Made by a program: the position numbers and the translations under genes. A stretch of 64,000 nt of DNA, from contig JASANG010000984.1 in assembly GCA_030248215.1 (NCBI GenBank), forward strand, positions 31,253-95,252, in the 5' to 3' direction. Shown piece by piece: positions 26,253-37,700 of the stretch (position 1 is its first letter; every line of letters starts with the position of its first letter). The notes under the pieces were generated by a model that worked only from the letters and a program-made list of their open reading frames with translations, was not told the origin of the DNA and made no database searches. The DNA comes from Enoplolaimus lenunculus. Lineage: Eukaryota; Nematoda; Enoplea; Enoplida; Thoracostomopsidae.

Positions 26253-28952
26253 TTATTTATTTATTTATTTAATTACAGTACTTAATTTTATTGATAAATG
26301 CTAAAGTAATGAAAATCAAGTTTCGAAAGTGCAATAAAGTAAAACTAAAATTGGTTACTGACGCATGTTAAACTAAGGCTCGTTGGTTAAAAAAATTGCT
26401 GAGCAAACAGAATGCTTCGGCCAGCGCATCTAAGCATTTTCAACCTTTAAAGACGAGGCATCATCTCGCTTGTATTCATAGGACGCATCGATTTGAAAGC
26501 TGTGTCAAACCTTCCGGTCACCTCGTTCTGCGAATTGTTCAAAACTCAACATTTACTGTGTAACACCAAGGTTGCCCAAACGCCGTACAGTTGAAAATCC
26601 TGCCTGCTGCGTCGGTGCTGAACATTGGCATAGCGGTCACTGTTTGAGCACGGCTTACAAACCGTCAAATCTTACATTGTAAATTCCAGTGAGTAGATTT
26701 CAACTCAGACTGAGTTGAATCACTGAGTCTGAGTTAGGACTATCACAACTCATAATTCCGAGTTGATATAACTCATTCTGACTTAATTATCCAAATTTTC
26801 CGGAATCCAGTCAACTCAGAGTGACAATCAACTCAACTCAAAATGAGTTAAAGTTTGTTGTTATTAACTCAGAAGTAGCTAAATTTCCATCTGAGTTGAT
26901 TAATTAACTCATTGCAATTTACAGTGATGTAGGAACGTACTCAATCTCCGCTAATGGATCGTCTCTATGACACAGAGTATCATAATACTTCCGACTGTCA
27001 ATTTTGGGTATCCAATTTGTCAACAGCGCGGCGACTTGAAAACATTTTGTTGACTGTGTATTGATACAACTTTCGAATAAGCTTTTCACTTCCGCAACGC
27101 AACTGACACTGTTGCCCAGCTGATACAATGCTGGAAATTCATCGCGGCGACAGAATTCGCCTGCAGCTGTGTCAATTTCGTCCTGAGTACCGCAAGCTAT
27201 AATTCGACTTAGTTTGACGCATTCTTGTTGAAGTTGCGTCTCTTTTGTCCGTCGTGTCGCTTCGGAATCGTCTGGCTGAAACAAAAACGACCATATTCTC
27301 GGCCGATGTTAATACTTTAAGGGGCGCCCATGTTTCTGTTGAGTCTACAAAACAGTAGGTTTAATAGATTCTAGATTACATTTTTTTGCTTAGGCTTAGG
27401 TTTAGGATTACGCTTAGGCTTAGGAATACGCTTAATCTACTGTTTACGCCACTTAACTTAGCGATAGGTTTTCAAACAAACGAACTTTACGGCGTCTGCC
27501 ATAACGAAATTTCACACGCGTTGGCCGAGTTTTTTTATTAAACTTTTACACCAAAATGTTTTCGCTGTTTTACCTCATTTTCATCTGAAGAATCTTCAAA
27601 TATTGATTCATCCGATTCTGACGCGCTGTCTTCAATGCGATACTCGACAACAGGGATTTCACTTGTTGTTTCTATTGTTGGGTCTAATTCCGTGACACTA
27701 TCGTCCTAAACCAAACGAATTAATGACATTTTAAAGTGTCGGTATTCTCAAATGTATGGGCCGATATATTTAAATCAAAGTCGTATAACAGTAGTATATA
27801 TGCATATTCCTATGCCTAAAGATAAGCCTATACTGTAGTGACACGAATAAGAGGGGGACTGATAATTAATTGGCCTTTCCAGAAGGTACCCCCTGTTATT
27901 CGGTTACGGACTAGTTTAGTCTAAGGTTGAGCCCTACTTGATGGTAGTCCCACAAAAAAACGGTCCGCCTATCAGCTACAAGGACTAATGTATGCAATAA
28001 CAAGGAAAACGCTGGTTACAACGATTCCTCTAAACGGTATGTAATGTTTATTTTATGACGATGGGTTAAATGCTTGATGGGATTGCATGTGTATTGCTCA
28101 GTATTTTTAGGAACCGAGTCAAAAATACAAAACGATTTTCGCGTGTTTAAAGCTATATTGATACCAAAATAGAATTTTGACGGACAGCGTTTATATATAT
28201 AGCGCTTTGCAACCAGGGTGTAGCCGGATATCCGTTTCCGGTAAAAATCAGTAGTCGTTTCGGCAGAACAACAAAACAACTTTGAAACTTGTATACTTCA
28301 ATATCCTCCGTTGTCGGTTTCGTTTCCGGTATTTTTTACTATCCGTTTATACCCACTACATAAGTCATTTAATCGCTTCTGTGATTGCAGAAAAGCATTT
28401 CAAAATGTATACTGTTTGATTCGCCAAAAAACGTTTAAAATAGCAGTATACTTAATATGATTTTGTTTCCGTCTCAAGGTTGAATCTAAACCTGCGTTTC
28501 AGATCCGTCCACCGTATTTTAAAGACGTAAACTCTTTACGCGATACTAAAACGTGTGTTTTTCACCAAAATTCCAACGAAAACATTACTTCTCGGCAGAA
28601 CAACAAAACAACTTTGAAACTTGTATACTTCAATATCCTCCGTTGTCGGTTTCGTTTCCGGTATTTTTACTATCCGTTTATACCCACTACATAAGTCATT
28701 TAAGCGCTTCTGTGATTGCAGAAAAGCATTTCAAAATGTATACTGTTTGATTCGCCAAAAAACGTTTAAAATAGCAGTATACTTAATATGATTTTGTTTC
28801 CGTCTCAAGGTTGAATCTAAACCTGCGTTTCAGATCCGTCCACCGTATTTTAAAGACGTAAACTCTTTACGCGATACTAAAACGTGTGTTTTTCACCAAA
28901 ATTCCAACGAAAACATTACTTCAATTTCCGTCTGGTTCATTTCTGCGTCCAT
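20398..28952 (-). CDS. Unrecognised 806-residue acidic, helical protein
   Basis: I do not recognise this protein. Eight exons (minus strand): 28952-28920, 27705-27574, 27275-26941, 26135-25663, 25247-24509, 23489-23319, 22202-22027, 20759-20398. Phases agree at all seven joins, giving 806 residues and a stop at 20398. Residues 1 to about 65 are acidic (SASESDESIFEDSSDENE). Two helical stretches, about 65-165 and 165-325 (RIIACGTQDEIDTAAGEFC, FTADERATLLHAVAHFL), suggest a HEAT- or ARM-like fold. A low-complexity Asp/Ser/Asn linker (DSDTSSSDSDSDDTYSESG) and a basic Thr/Ser region fill exon 5, and a second helical part (about 500-780) follows. No catalytic motif, signal peptide or membrane segment is evident. 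The 11-codon first exon is the least certain part. Element insertions crowd its introns: D at 23501 begins beside the exon-6 acceptor, and E at 24287 begins about 24 bp after the exon-5 donor. Confidence 0.75.
21517..21712. mobile_element. Family D element, diverged
   Basis: It starts GGCCCAACAGGGCCGGAACAG, which is a shortened D end, runs through about ten CCTAAG-type hexamers, then GTCTAAAGCGTAAACTTGC, and stops near CAGCCCCGCCGAG. A related fragment with three CTTAGG hexamers lies at 21857-21950. Confidence 0.65.
22260..22443. mobile_element. Family A fold-back element
   Basis: The left end GCGAAAAATGGTGAGTCAA is mirrored on the right by ATTCACCATTTTTTGCAG. GACTCCGCCAGAGTCGAA lies in the centre. 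It sits in an intron of the minus-strand gene, about 60 bp upstream of exon 7. No coding capacity. Confidence 0.8.
23501..23687. mobile_element. Family D element beside a splice acceptor
   Basis: The ends are GGCCAATGTAAAGAACAGGG and the inverted TGATGTTTACATGGGCC. The inside holds CCTAAG hexamers and AGTCTAAAGCTAAGC. Its left edge is about 10 bp from the exon-6 acceptor of the minus-strand gene, so it supplies most of the sequence just upstream of that splice site. Confidence 0.8.
24287..24485. mobile_element. Family E element
   Basis: The ends are GGCCAATGTTACTTTGACC and the inverted CCCGTTTTAACATGGGCC. The inside has AGATTAAGCGTATCCCTAAG, further CCTAAG hexamers and TAGAATCTAAACCTACTG. 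Confidence 0.8.
25285..25617. mobile_element. (AAAT/ATTT)n microsatellite followed by a family D element
   Basis: 25285-25450 is a mixed AAAT then ATTT tetranucleotide array that can fold on itself. 25465-25617 is a short D copy (GGTCCCATGTATAGAACAGG to the inverted CCTGTTCTATACATGGG) with only a few CTTAGG-type hexamers. Its right end is 46 bp from the exon-4 donor of the minus-strand gene. Confidence 0.75.
26160..26275. repeat. Compound microsatellite
   Basis: Runs of AT, ATTT, a CT run of about 16 bp, AT again and ATTT again, in the intron upstream of exon 4 of the minus-strand gene. Confidence 0.9.
26677..26929. mobile_element. Family B element
   Basis: The ends are ATTGTAAATTCCAGTGAGTA and the inverted CTCATTGCAATTTACAGTG, about 253 bp apart. 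The interior has repeated ACTCAGACTGAGTTGA and TTGTTATTAACTCAGAAGTA. It ends about 10 bp from the exon-3 donor of the minus-strand gene. Confidence 0.85.
27301..27458. mobile_element. Family E element, diverged
   Basis: It runs from GGCCGATGTTAATACTTTAA and GGTTTAATAGATTCTAGATT, through CTTAGG hexamers, to CGCTTAATCTACTGTTTACG. The termini are less well kept than in other E copies. Confidence 0.65.
27775..27995. mobile_element. Family D element interrupted by the left part of a family F element
   Basis: D-type sequence (CGTATAACAGTAGTATATAT, CATATTCCTATGCCTAAAG) stops at TA, where an F end, CTGTAGTGACACGAATAAGA, begins at 27833. F sequence runs to about 27915. D-type sequence then resumes (TTTAGTCTAAGGTTGAGC, GTCCCACAAAAAAACGGTCC). 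The F piece is only about 80 bp, so its right side has been lost. Confidence 0.6.
28261..28923. repeat. 332-bp tandem direct duplication
   Basis: 28261-28592 and 28593-28923 are almost identical; I see about two differences (a T-run length and one T/G). The second copy reaches the donor of the first exon of the minus-strand gene (28920), so the first copy carries a second AAGTAATG donor-like sequence inside the intron. The duplicated segment includes family-I-like GGTTTCGTTTCCGGTATT. Confidence 0.95.
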
Positions 28953-29038
28953 ATTTTATATCATTTTAAATTTTTGTAAGAATTCGAATTGAAGAAAACA
29001 GAAAATACCTGAAACGATCACCAAAAGGAAGCAAATCT

Positions 29039-29283
29039 ACACAGTAAAAAAAACTGGTGAGTCCAATTGACTCTTTCCGAAATAGGCTTTTGCGGACTAC
29101 ACAAACTGAGTCAAAGTCGACTCGCCAGAGTCAAATTCTACTCGCCAGAGTCAAATTCGACTCACCGAGCGACTCAGTTAGTTGAGTTTGACTCTGACGG
29201 AGTCGAATTTTGACTCAATTTGTGTAGTCCGGAAAAGCCTATTTCGGAGAGAGTCAATTTGACTCACCACTTTTTGCAGTGTA
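29039..29283. mobile_element. Family A fold-back element
   Basis: The left end ACAGTAAAAAAAACTGGTGA and the right end TTGACTCACCACTTTTTGCA are inverted copies. Several GACTCGCCAGAGTCAAATTC units lie in the centre. It is 5' of the minus-strand gene. Confidence 0.85.
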
Positions 29284-29397
29284 ATGAAAACATTTGATGA
29301 CGTTTTCATGACAAATTTCATGTTCTTGCAACCCATTCTTGTCTATTTTGCAATACGGGCTGGTATAGCCAATCCCGCTCTTACAAAATTTGGATTT

Positions 29398-29672
29398 GTG
29401 AAGAACAGGGGCGTAACAGTATTATAAGCATATATATTTCTAATGTTAAGCCTAAGCGTAAAATGAACATATTCCTAATCCTAAGCCTAAGCCTAAGCCT
29501 ATGTGTAAAAATGATTATATTTCTAAGCCTAAAGCCAAAGCCTAAGCCTAAGTTTAAGAATGAGCATATTCCTAAGCCTTAAGCCTAAGCCAAGCAAAAA
29601 AGTTAGTCTAAAGCTTAAAATTACTCTATTGCAGTCCCACAAAAAACGTTCTGCTTCTAATCTTTACATAGG
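29398..29672. mobile_element. Family D element with extra hexamer blocks
   Basis: The ends are GTGAAGAACAGGGGCGTAAC and the inverted CTAATCTTTACATAGGCC. There are three hexamer blocks (CCTAAG and variants), separated by copies of ATGAGCATATTCCTAAG, followed by TTAGTCTAAAGCTTAAAA. It is longer than most D copies because one block is duplicated. Confidence 0.75.
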
Positions 29673-29951
29673 CCGAAAATTTTTATCTCGTTAGTATGGG
29701 TCGCTGAAATCCCTTCTATGCCTCTCCTGAAAATTTTTTAGCCCCCCTAGCAATGTGAGCTGGTTAAGGATCTGTTGCATCGTTGAGACATCAATATCAC
29801 ATAAATAGATTTCGTGGATGTCCTATGACAAAAATATTTTTGAAACCATTGGCTAATTCCCTCTGTTGGGTGTCGTCAGCTTTGACCTGAGACTGCAACA
29901 GAGCACAAGTTTTAATCGAAATACCCAAGCTACCCAAAAATACCGCAGTAT

Positions 29952-30120
29952 ATGCGGGTCCGTAGCCAGCTCACCTTGCTAGGGGGAGCAAATATTTTTC
30001 AGGAGGGACATTCAAGGGTTTTCAATGACTTACAAGAAAGATTGAAAATGTTCTTGGGGGGTGCATAATTTTTCCAGGGGGGGGCTGAGCGCCCCTGGCC
30101 AGCTCTTGGCTACGAGCCCA
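29952..30120. mobile_element. Family M element
   Basis: The ends are GGGTCCGTAGCCAGCTCACC and the inverted CTCTTGGCTACGAGCCC. The inside has CAGGAGGGACATTCAAGGGT, AATGACTTACAAGAAAGATT and a G-run. Copies also occur at 49301, 49630, 60160 and 62535. Confidence 0.75.
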
Positions 30121-30514
30121 AGCATATGTTATTAACATTAATATGGGCTTCTGAATTCAAAGCTTTTTAAACTTGTTCAATAAATGAACCCGATATAAAG
30201 AATAAACTGGTTAGAAACAAGGCGTTACCTAAATAAAGATTACAAAATCAATAGATACAGTAGATTGAACGCTATTCAAGTCGTCAAAACTGCTAACAGG
30301 CATTGTAAATACTGTATATTTGAAACCAGCTAACCTAAATCTACCAAACAATGCATTGATTTTAGCATTATGGTATAGTAGCTATAGTAACTAATACAAC
30401 TGGATACCACCATCTCTAGGCAAATAGGCTTACACTGCCTAAAACTTTATAGATTTGGCCTTTTATTGTGTTTATGCTTTAAAGAAAACAAAAAATTTAT
30501 AGGTAAATGGCATA

Positions 30515-30961
30515 CTGTAGGGACTTGAATAAGAAGGGAAAGGGTAATAAGAATGAAGTCCCCATTTTGAGTCCCAATCAATAAGAGTCCGTATCCGTAT
30601 TAAGAGTCCGTAAGCGGATAGAGTCCATAAACCCTAATTAGATTCCATAAATGTCAATTATCCCTAAATGTAGCGCATGAATGACTAAAGGACCAAATAA
30701 AGTTGAGTTCGAAACCATAAAGGTACTTAAGTTTTGCAAGCGATTCCTAAGTATAACCTTGCATTATCGCTCAAGCAATGGACACAAGGCAAATAAACGT
30801 TTAATTCGACGGCTTGTTGCAATACCGAATTTATGTCAATAACGCAGGGCGGCGGAGGACTTGTTGAAAATGAATAACAGTCCGTAACCGAATAACAAGG
30901 TGGGGTGCCATCTCGATAGGCCAAATAAATATCAGCCCCCCTCTTATTCGGGTTACTACAG
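30515..30961. mobile_element. Family F element, 447 bp, TA target sites
   Basis: The left end CTGTAGGGACTTGAATAAGA and the right end CTTATTCGGGTTACTACAG are inverted copies, flanked by TA on both sides. This fits a Tc1/mariner-type non-autonomous element. A 65-codon minus-strand frame inside resembles one in the F copy at 51738-52190. Confidence 0.85.
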
Positions 30962-31087
30962 TACGGTGTAGTAAGGATTATTTAAAACTGGGGTTACGTT
31001 GTAATGAAATAGCAGGCAGAGTTTGTTACAAAGTGCAAAATACATCTGAAGCTTTTCGCCAAGAAATCCTAAACTGGATGACTGTTT

Positions 31088-31298
31088 GGGCTAATGTAAA
31101 GAACAGGGGCGAAACAGCGTTATAAGCATATTAATAAGCTTAAGCCTAAGCCTAAGTATAAGCGTAAAAATGAGCATATTCCTAAGCCTAAGCCTAAGCC
31201 TAAGCCCAAGCCAATCAAAAAAATTAGTCTACAGCTTACAGCTTACTCTTTTCTAGTTCCACAGAAAAACCGTCCGGCCCTGATCTTTGCATGGCGCC
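31088..31298. mobile_element. Family D element
   Basis: The ends are GGGCTAATGTAAAGAACAGG and the inverted CCTGATCTTTGCATGGCGCC. There are two blocks of CCTAAG hexamers separated by AAAATGAGCATATTCCTAAG. Confidence 0.8.
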
Positions 31299-31720
31299 AC
31301 GGTTTGAAACTCCCAGTGACGGTTTGAAACATATATGGCACCACTCTTTTGGATTACCTTTTTGGGGGGAGGTGTGTTCGCTGTGGTACATCACAATAAG
31401 GTATGCTAAATTGATAAAAAGTACTTAAACTATAGGTTTGGCTTAAAACTCGGTGAATTTTAACCGTAAACAGACAAAGAGTCGATGCTGAAAACGTTTA
31501 GGCAAAATGCTAACCAAAATTAAAACAATGCTAATATGACTTGGCTGGGTTTACAAATACGTGACTTAAGTTTGATTTTGACTCTAAGGTCGGCAGTATA
31601 CGTTTATAGTTTTGTACAATTTTCACTTAACTCAAAGCTGATTAATAAAAATTTCTGCTTGCCAGATTATATAATATTCGATTTTGCCACGATCGGGCAG
31701 TATTTTTGAGCTTAAACCTG

Positions 31721-31912
31721 CATTGTAAAAAACTGGTGAGTCAAATTGACTTTCTCCGAAATAGGCTTTTCCGACCTATACATACAGGAGTCAAATTCCC
31801 GAGTCAAATTCGACTCACTGAGCAACGCGTATATCAGCTGATTAAAGGTTTGTGCAGTCCGGAAAAACCTATTTCTGAGAGAGTCAATTTGACTCACCAT
31901 TTTTTGCAGTTT
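31721..31912. mobile_element. Family A fold-back element
   Basis: TGCATTGTAAAAAACTGGTG at the left and GACTCACCATTTTTTGCAG at the right. Most open frames predicted here come from the repeat itself. Confidence 0.85.
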
Positions 31913-32183
31913 GACGGTGCAGCAAGGAAATGAAGTTAACCAGAAAATGCACTTCTATAGAAATGGGACATCACTTTTGCTTGCCAGAAAGCTGAAGGAT
32001 ATTTTTACTATTTTTGAACTTCTTGTCTTGACTCTACAGTGCGCATATAACCGAGGCAAATAGCTATAGACTGCAAAATGCCCTTTTGTAGAAATTTCCG
32101 ATAAAGTTTAACTCTAATTCATAACTCGACTTAAGTCAGAGATCGACTTTCACGTTGTGTCTTTGCAACCCAGTCCGTATTAT

Positions 32184-32440
32184 GTACACTGTTAAATCCC
32201 AGTGAGTTGATTTGAACTCACAATGAGTTGAATCACTCAGTCGGAATTAGGACTTTCAGAACACAGAATTGTGAGTCAATAAAGCTCACTCTGCGTTAAT
32301 AATACAACTCACCAGGAATCAATTGAACTTAGAGTGGGAATCAAGATAACTCAGAGTGAGTTAATGTTTATTGTTATTAACTCAGAAATAACTAACTTTC
32401 CAGCTGAGTTGATTAATCAACTCATTAAAATTTACAGTGT
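32184..32440. mobile_element. Family B element
   Basis: The ends are ACACTGTTAAATCCCAGTGA and the inverted CATTAAAATTTACAGTGT. The interior AATCACTCAGTCGGAATTAG and TTATTGTTATTAACTCAGAA match the other two B copies. Confidence 0.85.
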
Positions 32441-32786
32441 AGCCTTTAGGTAGTAGAGAGTGGGTTTCAGAAACTTGACATTAGACAATAAATCACGGTA
32501 AAGAATTTAACTTAAAGTGTTTTAGCTTTGATTAAAGTCTAAGGTTTTTAGGCATTTTAATTTTCATAAATAATACACTCTACTTAAAATACTATAGTTA
32601 GTATAATGTAAATATGTAAAACTTACTGCTGTCGTTTCCTGATTAATTAAGTAAATGTAAAGCTCAAAATTTTGTGTTTGTTTAAAATTAAGTAAAACTT
32701 GGCCAAGCTTAATTCGGAAACAGTTTTACTTAACTTTAAGTATATTTTCTAGTGAGTATCAAGCACAGATTCTTCAGCCATTACTC

Positions 32787-32889
32787 TCTCGGAAGTGACT
32801 CAAGCGGAGTCGAATTTGACTCAGTTTGTGTAGTCAGGAAAAGCCTATTTTTGAGAGAGTCAATTTGACTCACCATTATTTGCAGTATA
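32787..32889. mobile_element. Family A element, right half only
   Basis: The sequence starts inside the element (GAAGTGACTCAAGCGGAGTC) and runs to the normal A end, TTGACTCACCATTATTTGCA. The left half is missing. Confidence 0.75.
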
Positions 32890-33570
32890 GTACTTTAATG
32901 ATAGTTCGCAAGAGAAGCGAACGAAAAGCAAGACTCATATTTTTTTCGAATATTTCAACAAGGCTTATTTATGAACCCAGTGAAATTTTAAAACCGATGT
33001 TGTCCTGCCACGACGGGCTATGGGGCTAGGGGAGCGCTATGCACTACCTTGGTACATAATGGTAACTACTATGAAACAGTTGACACTTTGACAGCTCTAG
33101 GTTGGCTGTGTATATATAGCTAAAGACAACCTAAAACTTCAATTTTTAAATTTAGGTGTCATTTTAATTTTATTTGTCGATCAGTTTAGCATAAAGTTTT
33201 CAAAGTGACAAATGCGTAAAATTTGTGAAGATGCATAACACTCAATTGAAAAAATATACCGAATTTCGAACCCCACCATTCACTGATTAGAAAAGAAACG
33301 TTGATAGGCCGTATCTGCCCTGTCACAGGTCAGAAACAGACTTAGCCTTTATTGACAGGCAAAAAGAGATGCAACTAGCACGAGTTTATACTTGTAGTTG
33401 CCACCTACTTGCAAACATTATTTTCGTTCCGAGTCCTTGCATTTTATTTTAATATTTGCAGACTAGAAGAAATGTTAACGCAGAGGCTATGTCTAAATTA
33501 TCAGATCAGCCAATGATGATAAATATAATTCGACTTGTAAGGTTATTCATTTATATGAATTATCTCCTTG

Positions 33571-33845
33571 CGTATGTTTATCATCAACATTTTGTAGTTC
33601 CGAAGTCTCCGAAATAATTTAGTAACAGCAAGTTTCAGCAGCAAGAAACATTTATCAGTATTAAAAGAACGCTTTCAAAACAGTTTTTAATTTCTATTCA
33701 GTGCACTGCGTATGTTTATCATCAACATTTTGTAGTTCCGAAGTCTCCGAAATAATTTAGTAACAGCAAGTTTCAGCAGCAAGAAACATTTATCTGTATT
33801 AAAAGAACGCTTTCAAAACAGTTTTTAATTTCTATTCAGTGCACA
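33571..33845. repeat. 138-bp tandem direct duplication
   Basis: CGTATGTTTATCATCAACAT starts at 33571 and again at 33709. The two units, each ending TTCTATTCAGTGCAC, differ at about one base. This looks like a recent local duplication in the spacer upstream of INPP5E. Confidence 0.95.
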
Positions 33846-34090
33846 ATAGATGCGAAACTAGTTCCGCTGCTACTGTGACATGAATTGCGAATAAAGATAC
33901 TTGCAAAAATTCAAAAAGTTTGAATTTTAAAATTCAAGAAACGCTCACCAGCAAAACAGTTTTCTATTGGTCAATCACTAAATCAGAATGCTGGTGCAGA
34001 AAATAGAAGTGAACTGCAACAGTCTCGTGCGAATCAAATATATGGCGTGAATTAAAGTGAATTATTTGCAGCTACAAAATTTGAAGGCTA

Positions 34091-34402
34091 CTGTAGCGAC
34101 CCGAATAGAGGCAGACTGATATTTATTTAGCCTCTCCCGAGGATACCCCCTGTTTATTCGGTTTTACGGACTGTTATCATTAACCCACGGACCGCCTCCC
34201 TTCTTTTACTGAAATATATCCGGTACTGCAACTTTCCATTGAGTTAAACGTTTTTTTGTTTTGAAGTTCGCTAAAGTTTAAAACTCAAATTATTTGGTCG
34301 CGCAGTCAGTTATGCGCTACAATTAATTAATTAAGGAAGTTTATGGACTTAGGGCCACGGACTCCTATTGATTGCGACTAAAATGGAGACCCCCTGTTTG
34401 TA
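34091..34402. mobile_element. Family F element, shortened
   Basis: The left end CTGTAGCGACCCGAATAGAG is preceded by TA. GATACCCCCTGTTTATTCGG and GGACTCCTATTGATTGCGAC follow. The usual right terminus is absent. It lies about 370 bp upstream of the INPP5E start codon. Confidence 0.7.
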
Positions 34403-34767
34403 AACATTTTGCATTGCACATACGTTTTATGGGTGCAGAATGCTTTAAAATAACTCGTAGACTCCTTTTATGAGAAGAGGTTTAATAGATTGAACCATTG
34501 ACTAATGAATAAGCTTATCTCTAGGTACTTTATGTCCTTTAACAACACTGTGTTAAGTTCAACACATAAATGTTTAAGTCACGCAAGAGCTAAATCACTT
34601 TATGGGTTGTTTTTACCCACAATGATATCTTATACTGTTAATATACAATGAATAAGTACTGTAGGCATACTGGCTTGTTTTGCGCAGAGCTGTAGCAATG
34701 CAATTAGTTGCCATGGTATCTTCTTACTCGTGACCTCGTTAACCAGACTGGTTTATCGTTTCATTTT

Positions 34768-37700
34768 ATGTCCAATTTGCCTGTGATAGAAGAACAGTCT
34801 ACAAGAGCATCGCCACGCCACTCGTATATTCGTCGAAAAAATCCGCTCTCGAAGCTTATACAGTCGAGATTGATCTCAATCGATAAAGAACAAGGCAGCA
34901 GTTTTCAAAGTTATCTCGTTGACCGCACAAATATAACTGGTATGCTATTTCTGACTATATGTCTCAGCTGTATTACTTAGTTCGGTTCTTTCTGGATAAT
35001 CTGTAGATTGCAAGCATGTGAGACATGCTTGTCCAGCTGCATATGCAATAAATGCAATGCACATTGTGGTGTACGGTCGACACATATAGTCGACGAAAAA
35101 CGCAGTTGGAAAGGCGGGCTACGTTGCGCAGTGGTAACAGCGTCTGCCTGACACGAAAAAGGTCGCTAGTTCGAAACCACCCGTAACCCGCTTTTCCAGC
35201 TGCTTAGTAAAAGGTCTGATGTCCCTTAGTTCCAACCTAGACTGACGTAGATGACGAATGAAATCAATTCTTGGCACCTTGAATTTATGTTTTGAAATCC
35301 TTTTAATTATTGCTGTAATGAACGCATATCAGGCACCGAGTTTGTAAAAGGTACCTCGTAGATTATTGTACGCGAACTGAAGTATCTCACTTTATAATAG
35401 GTAGTTATACCTGCAAGCAAAAGGCACTGTTTGTGGAGTTCGGTTGCTGTTTGTATTTTTTGCCTCGCCAATAACATGTTATGTATATATAGATATATAG
35501 GTACGTAGTACGCATATATACTGTCCGATGTTTGTGTAATGATTTATTTTCTGTAGCATAAGGTGATGTTAAATGGTAAGCTGAGTGGTGTGTATCACAT
35601 TTGCTGTGGCGGTATCATTGTCACAAAAACTGTAGTAAAGCTTTTATTTGCCAATTAATTAGTGTCGATGATAATCGACAGTTTCAATACGCATATACGC
35701 ATCGACATAGGTATTGCAGAAAATTACTGTTACTTTTTGTACTCAGCAGAGATTTGGAATGCTTTCAAGTGTACTTGCAGGCATATAGCAGTACATTTTT
35801 TCAGTTACGTAGTAGAATTCGTGTCGGTTTCGGCAGTATTTTGCATCCGGTATCTTCCGATAATTAAGGTATCTTAACATTATTTAGCAAAACGCGATAA
35901 CTTTCGATGAAAAAATTATTGAATCCTTTGACCTTCGCCACTACAGTAGTAATTTACACATAACTTTATTTTGTAAGCTCTTAGTTCGCTTTGTTTTTTG
36001 TTTGCTTACATTAGTTTGAAACTTTAAAGCCGGTACAAGTACAACGCAAATAGAACAAAACAAATTGATTACGTGGCGAGTCGTCAAACTAGAGTTGTAT
36101 AGTATTTTGAATTAATTTGCCACGCCAACCTACAACTAATTATTACTTGATTTAAGTTTCTTTGGACGATACATATTTAAATGCATATTGTATTTTCTAT
36201 AGAATCGAAGAATGTCCGTTCAAATCGTGATGTTGCTGCCGTGCCGAAGAATGCATCCTTGCCAACTGTATTAATGGTAGGTTAGCTTGATGAGTTAGAA
36301 ATGAAGTTATATGCGAAGCTAGGTCTTGCGGGAATAAGTACACTGCAATTGTTGAATTTCAGTTGGAACAAGAAATCGAATGGAATCGAACTTTTGTACT
36401 AAACTACTTTCCACTGTGTGAAGCTGGATATGTACGCCAGTCTGTTGAAAGACACCCTGTAAAATTGATATGTGCGTGTCCAAAGAAACACTATCTCCCT
36501 GCTTGCGCAGAACTCTGAACTTGTAATTTATTTTTATGTATGCGTGAATTTCAGCACAGTACAAGTTGTACAAGCATTGAAAACAACAGTGTGTCTAATA
36601 CGTCATCGGGTTTGCCTTTTGCTTCAAATGGAATAATACTGCAGTCTAGTCAGCCGGCAGTCAATGCTGATTGCGGAAACTCAGAAAGCAGGGCTCCTGG
36701 ACATTTGTATCGATGTGACTCGTTCAGTATCGATGGAGATGGTGATTTTGCAGCTGATGAAACAGAACGATATCGAATGAACAGTGCTGATGAGGACCCG
36801 TTTTGTCGATCGTTTGCCAATTATTTACAGCTGAAACATACCGGGAGGGCGGAAGCAGGTGGTCTGCGGCTGAGCGCTCAGAGACGGTCGAAAGGAGCAA
36901 GAGACACACCGCAGTCGCTACAGGTTTGTTTGCTTTTCATATTACATTGTTTTATTGGAGTAGCAACGTGAGGATGAATTTTTGATTGCGTAGAATTCTT
37001 GTTATGTACCTTTGTGTGTTCGGCTTTGATGTGTTACTATTACTTATTTCATTTCGCTATACCTTTTACCCACTGTATTCTAAACTTGTACGCATTGAAT
37101 TCTTACTGAAGTATGTATTTAATATTCTTCGTTGTTTCTGTATCAGCGTGTGCTTGTTTTCACAGCCGGTCGCACACTGCTAACAACGGTAAATCAGTCG
37201 TAGTGGGACTACATTTATTGAGCGAAGCTCGAACACACGTAAGCAATTAAGGTAATATGCAAATTAGTTATTAGCTAACTATTAATTTATCGGTTTTGGA
37301 GGTTTGTAAGCAATTTTCTCAGATTCCGCGCACCCAAAACCCTTCAGCCACTCTAATAGTGTTCGGAATAATTTCGAAAGTCCTAATTTTGTCTTGTCAA
37401 TTAAGCTAATATGCAAATTAGCTATTAGCTAACTATTCAATTATCGGTTTTGGAGGTTTGTAAACAATTTATTCAGATTCTTCGCACCCAAAAACCTTCA
37501 GTAAACCCTAATAATTATTGAAATAATTTAAAAAGTCCTAGTTTTGTCTTGTCAATTAAGCTAATATGCAAATTAGCTATTAGCTATCAATTATCGGTTT
37601 TATATGTTTGTAAACTATTTATTCAAATTCCTCGCACCAAAAAACCCTTTAGTGCTGAAATTATATTGCTTTTAACCTTAATAAATAGTGAAATATTGTA

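Noticed and set aside
35116-35189. Working tRNA-Val (GAC)
   Set aside because: The anticodon and T stems do not pair, and the end pairing continues past the acceptor stem.
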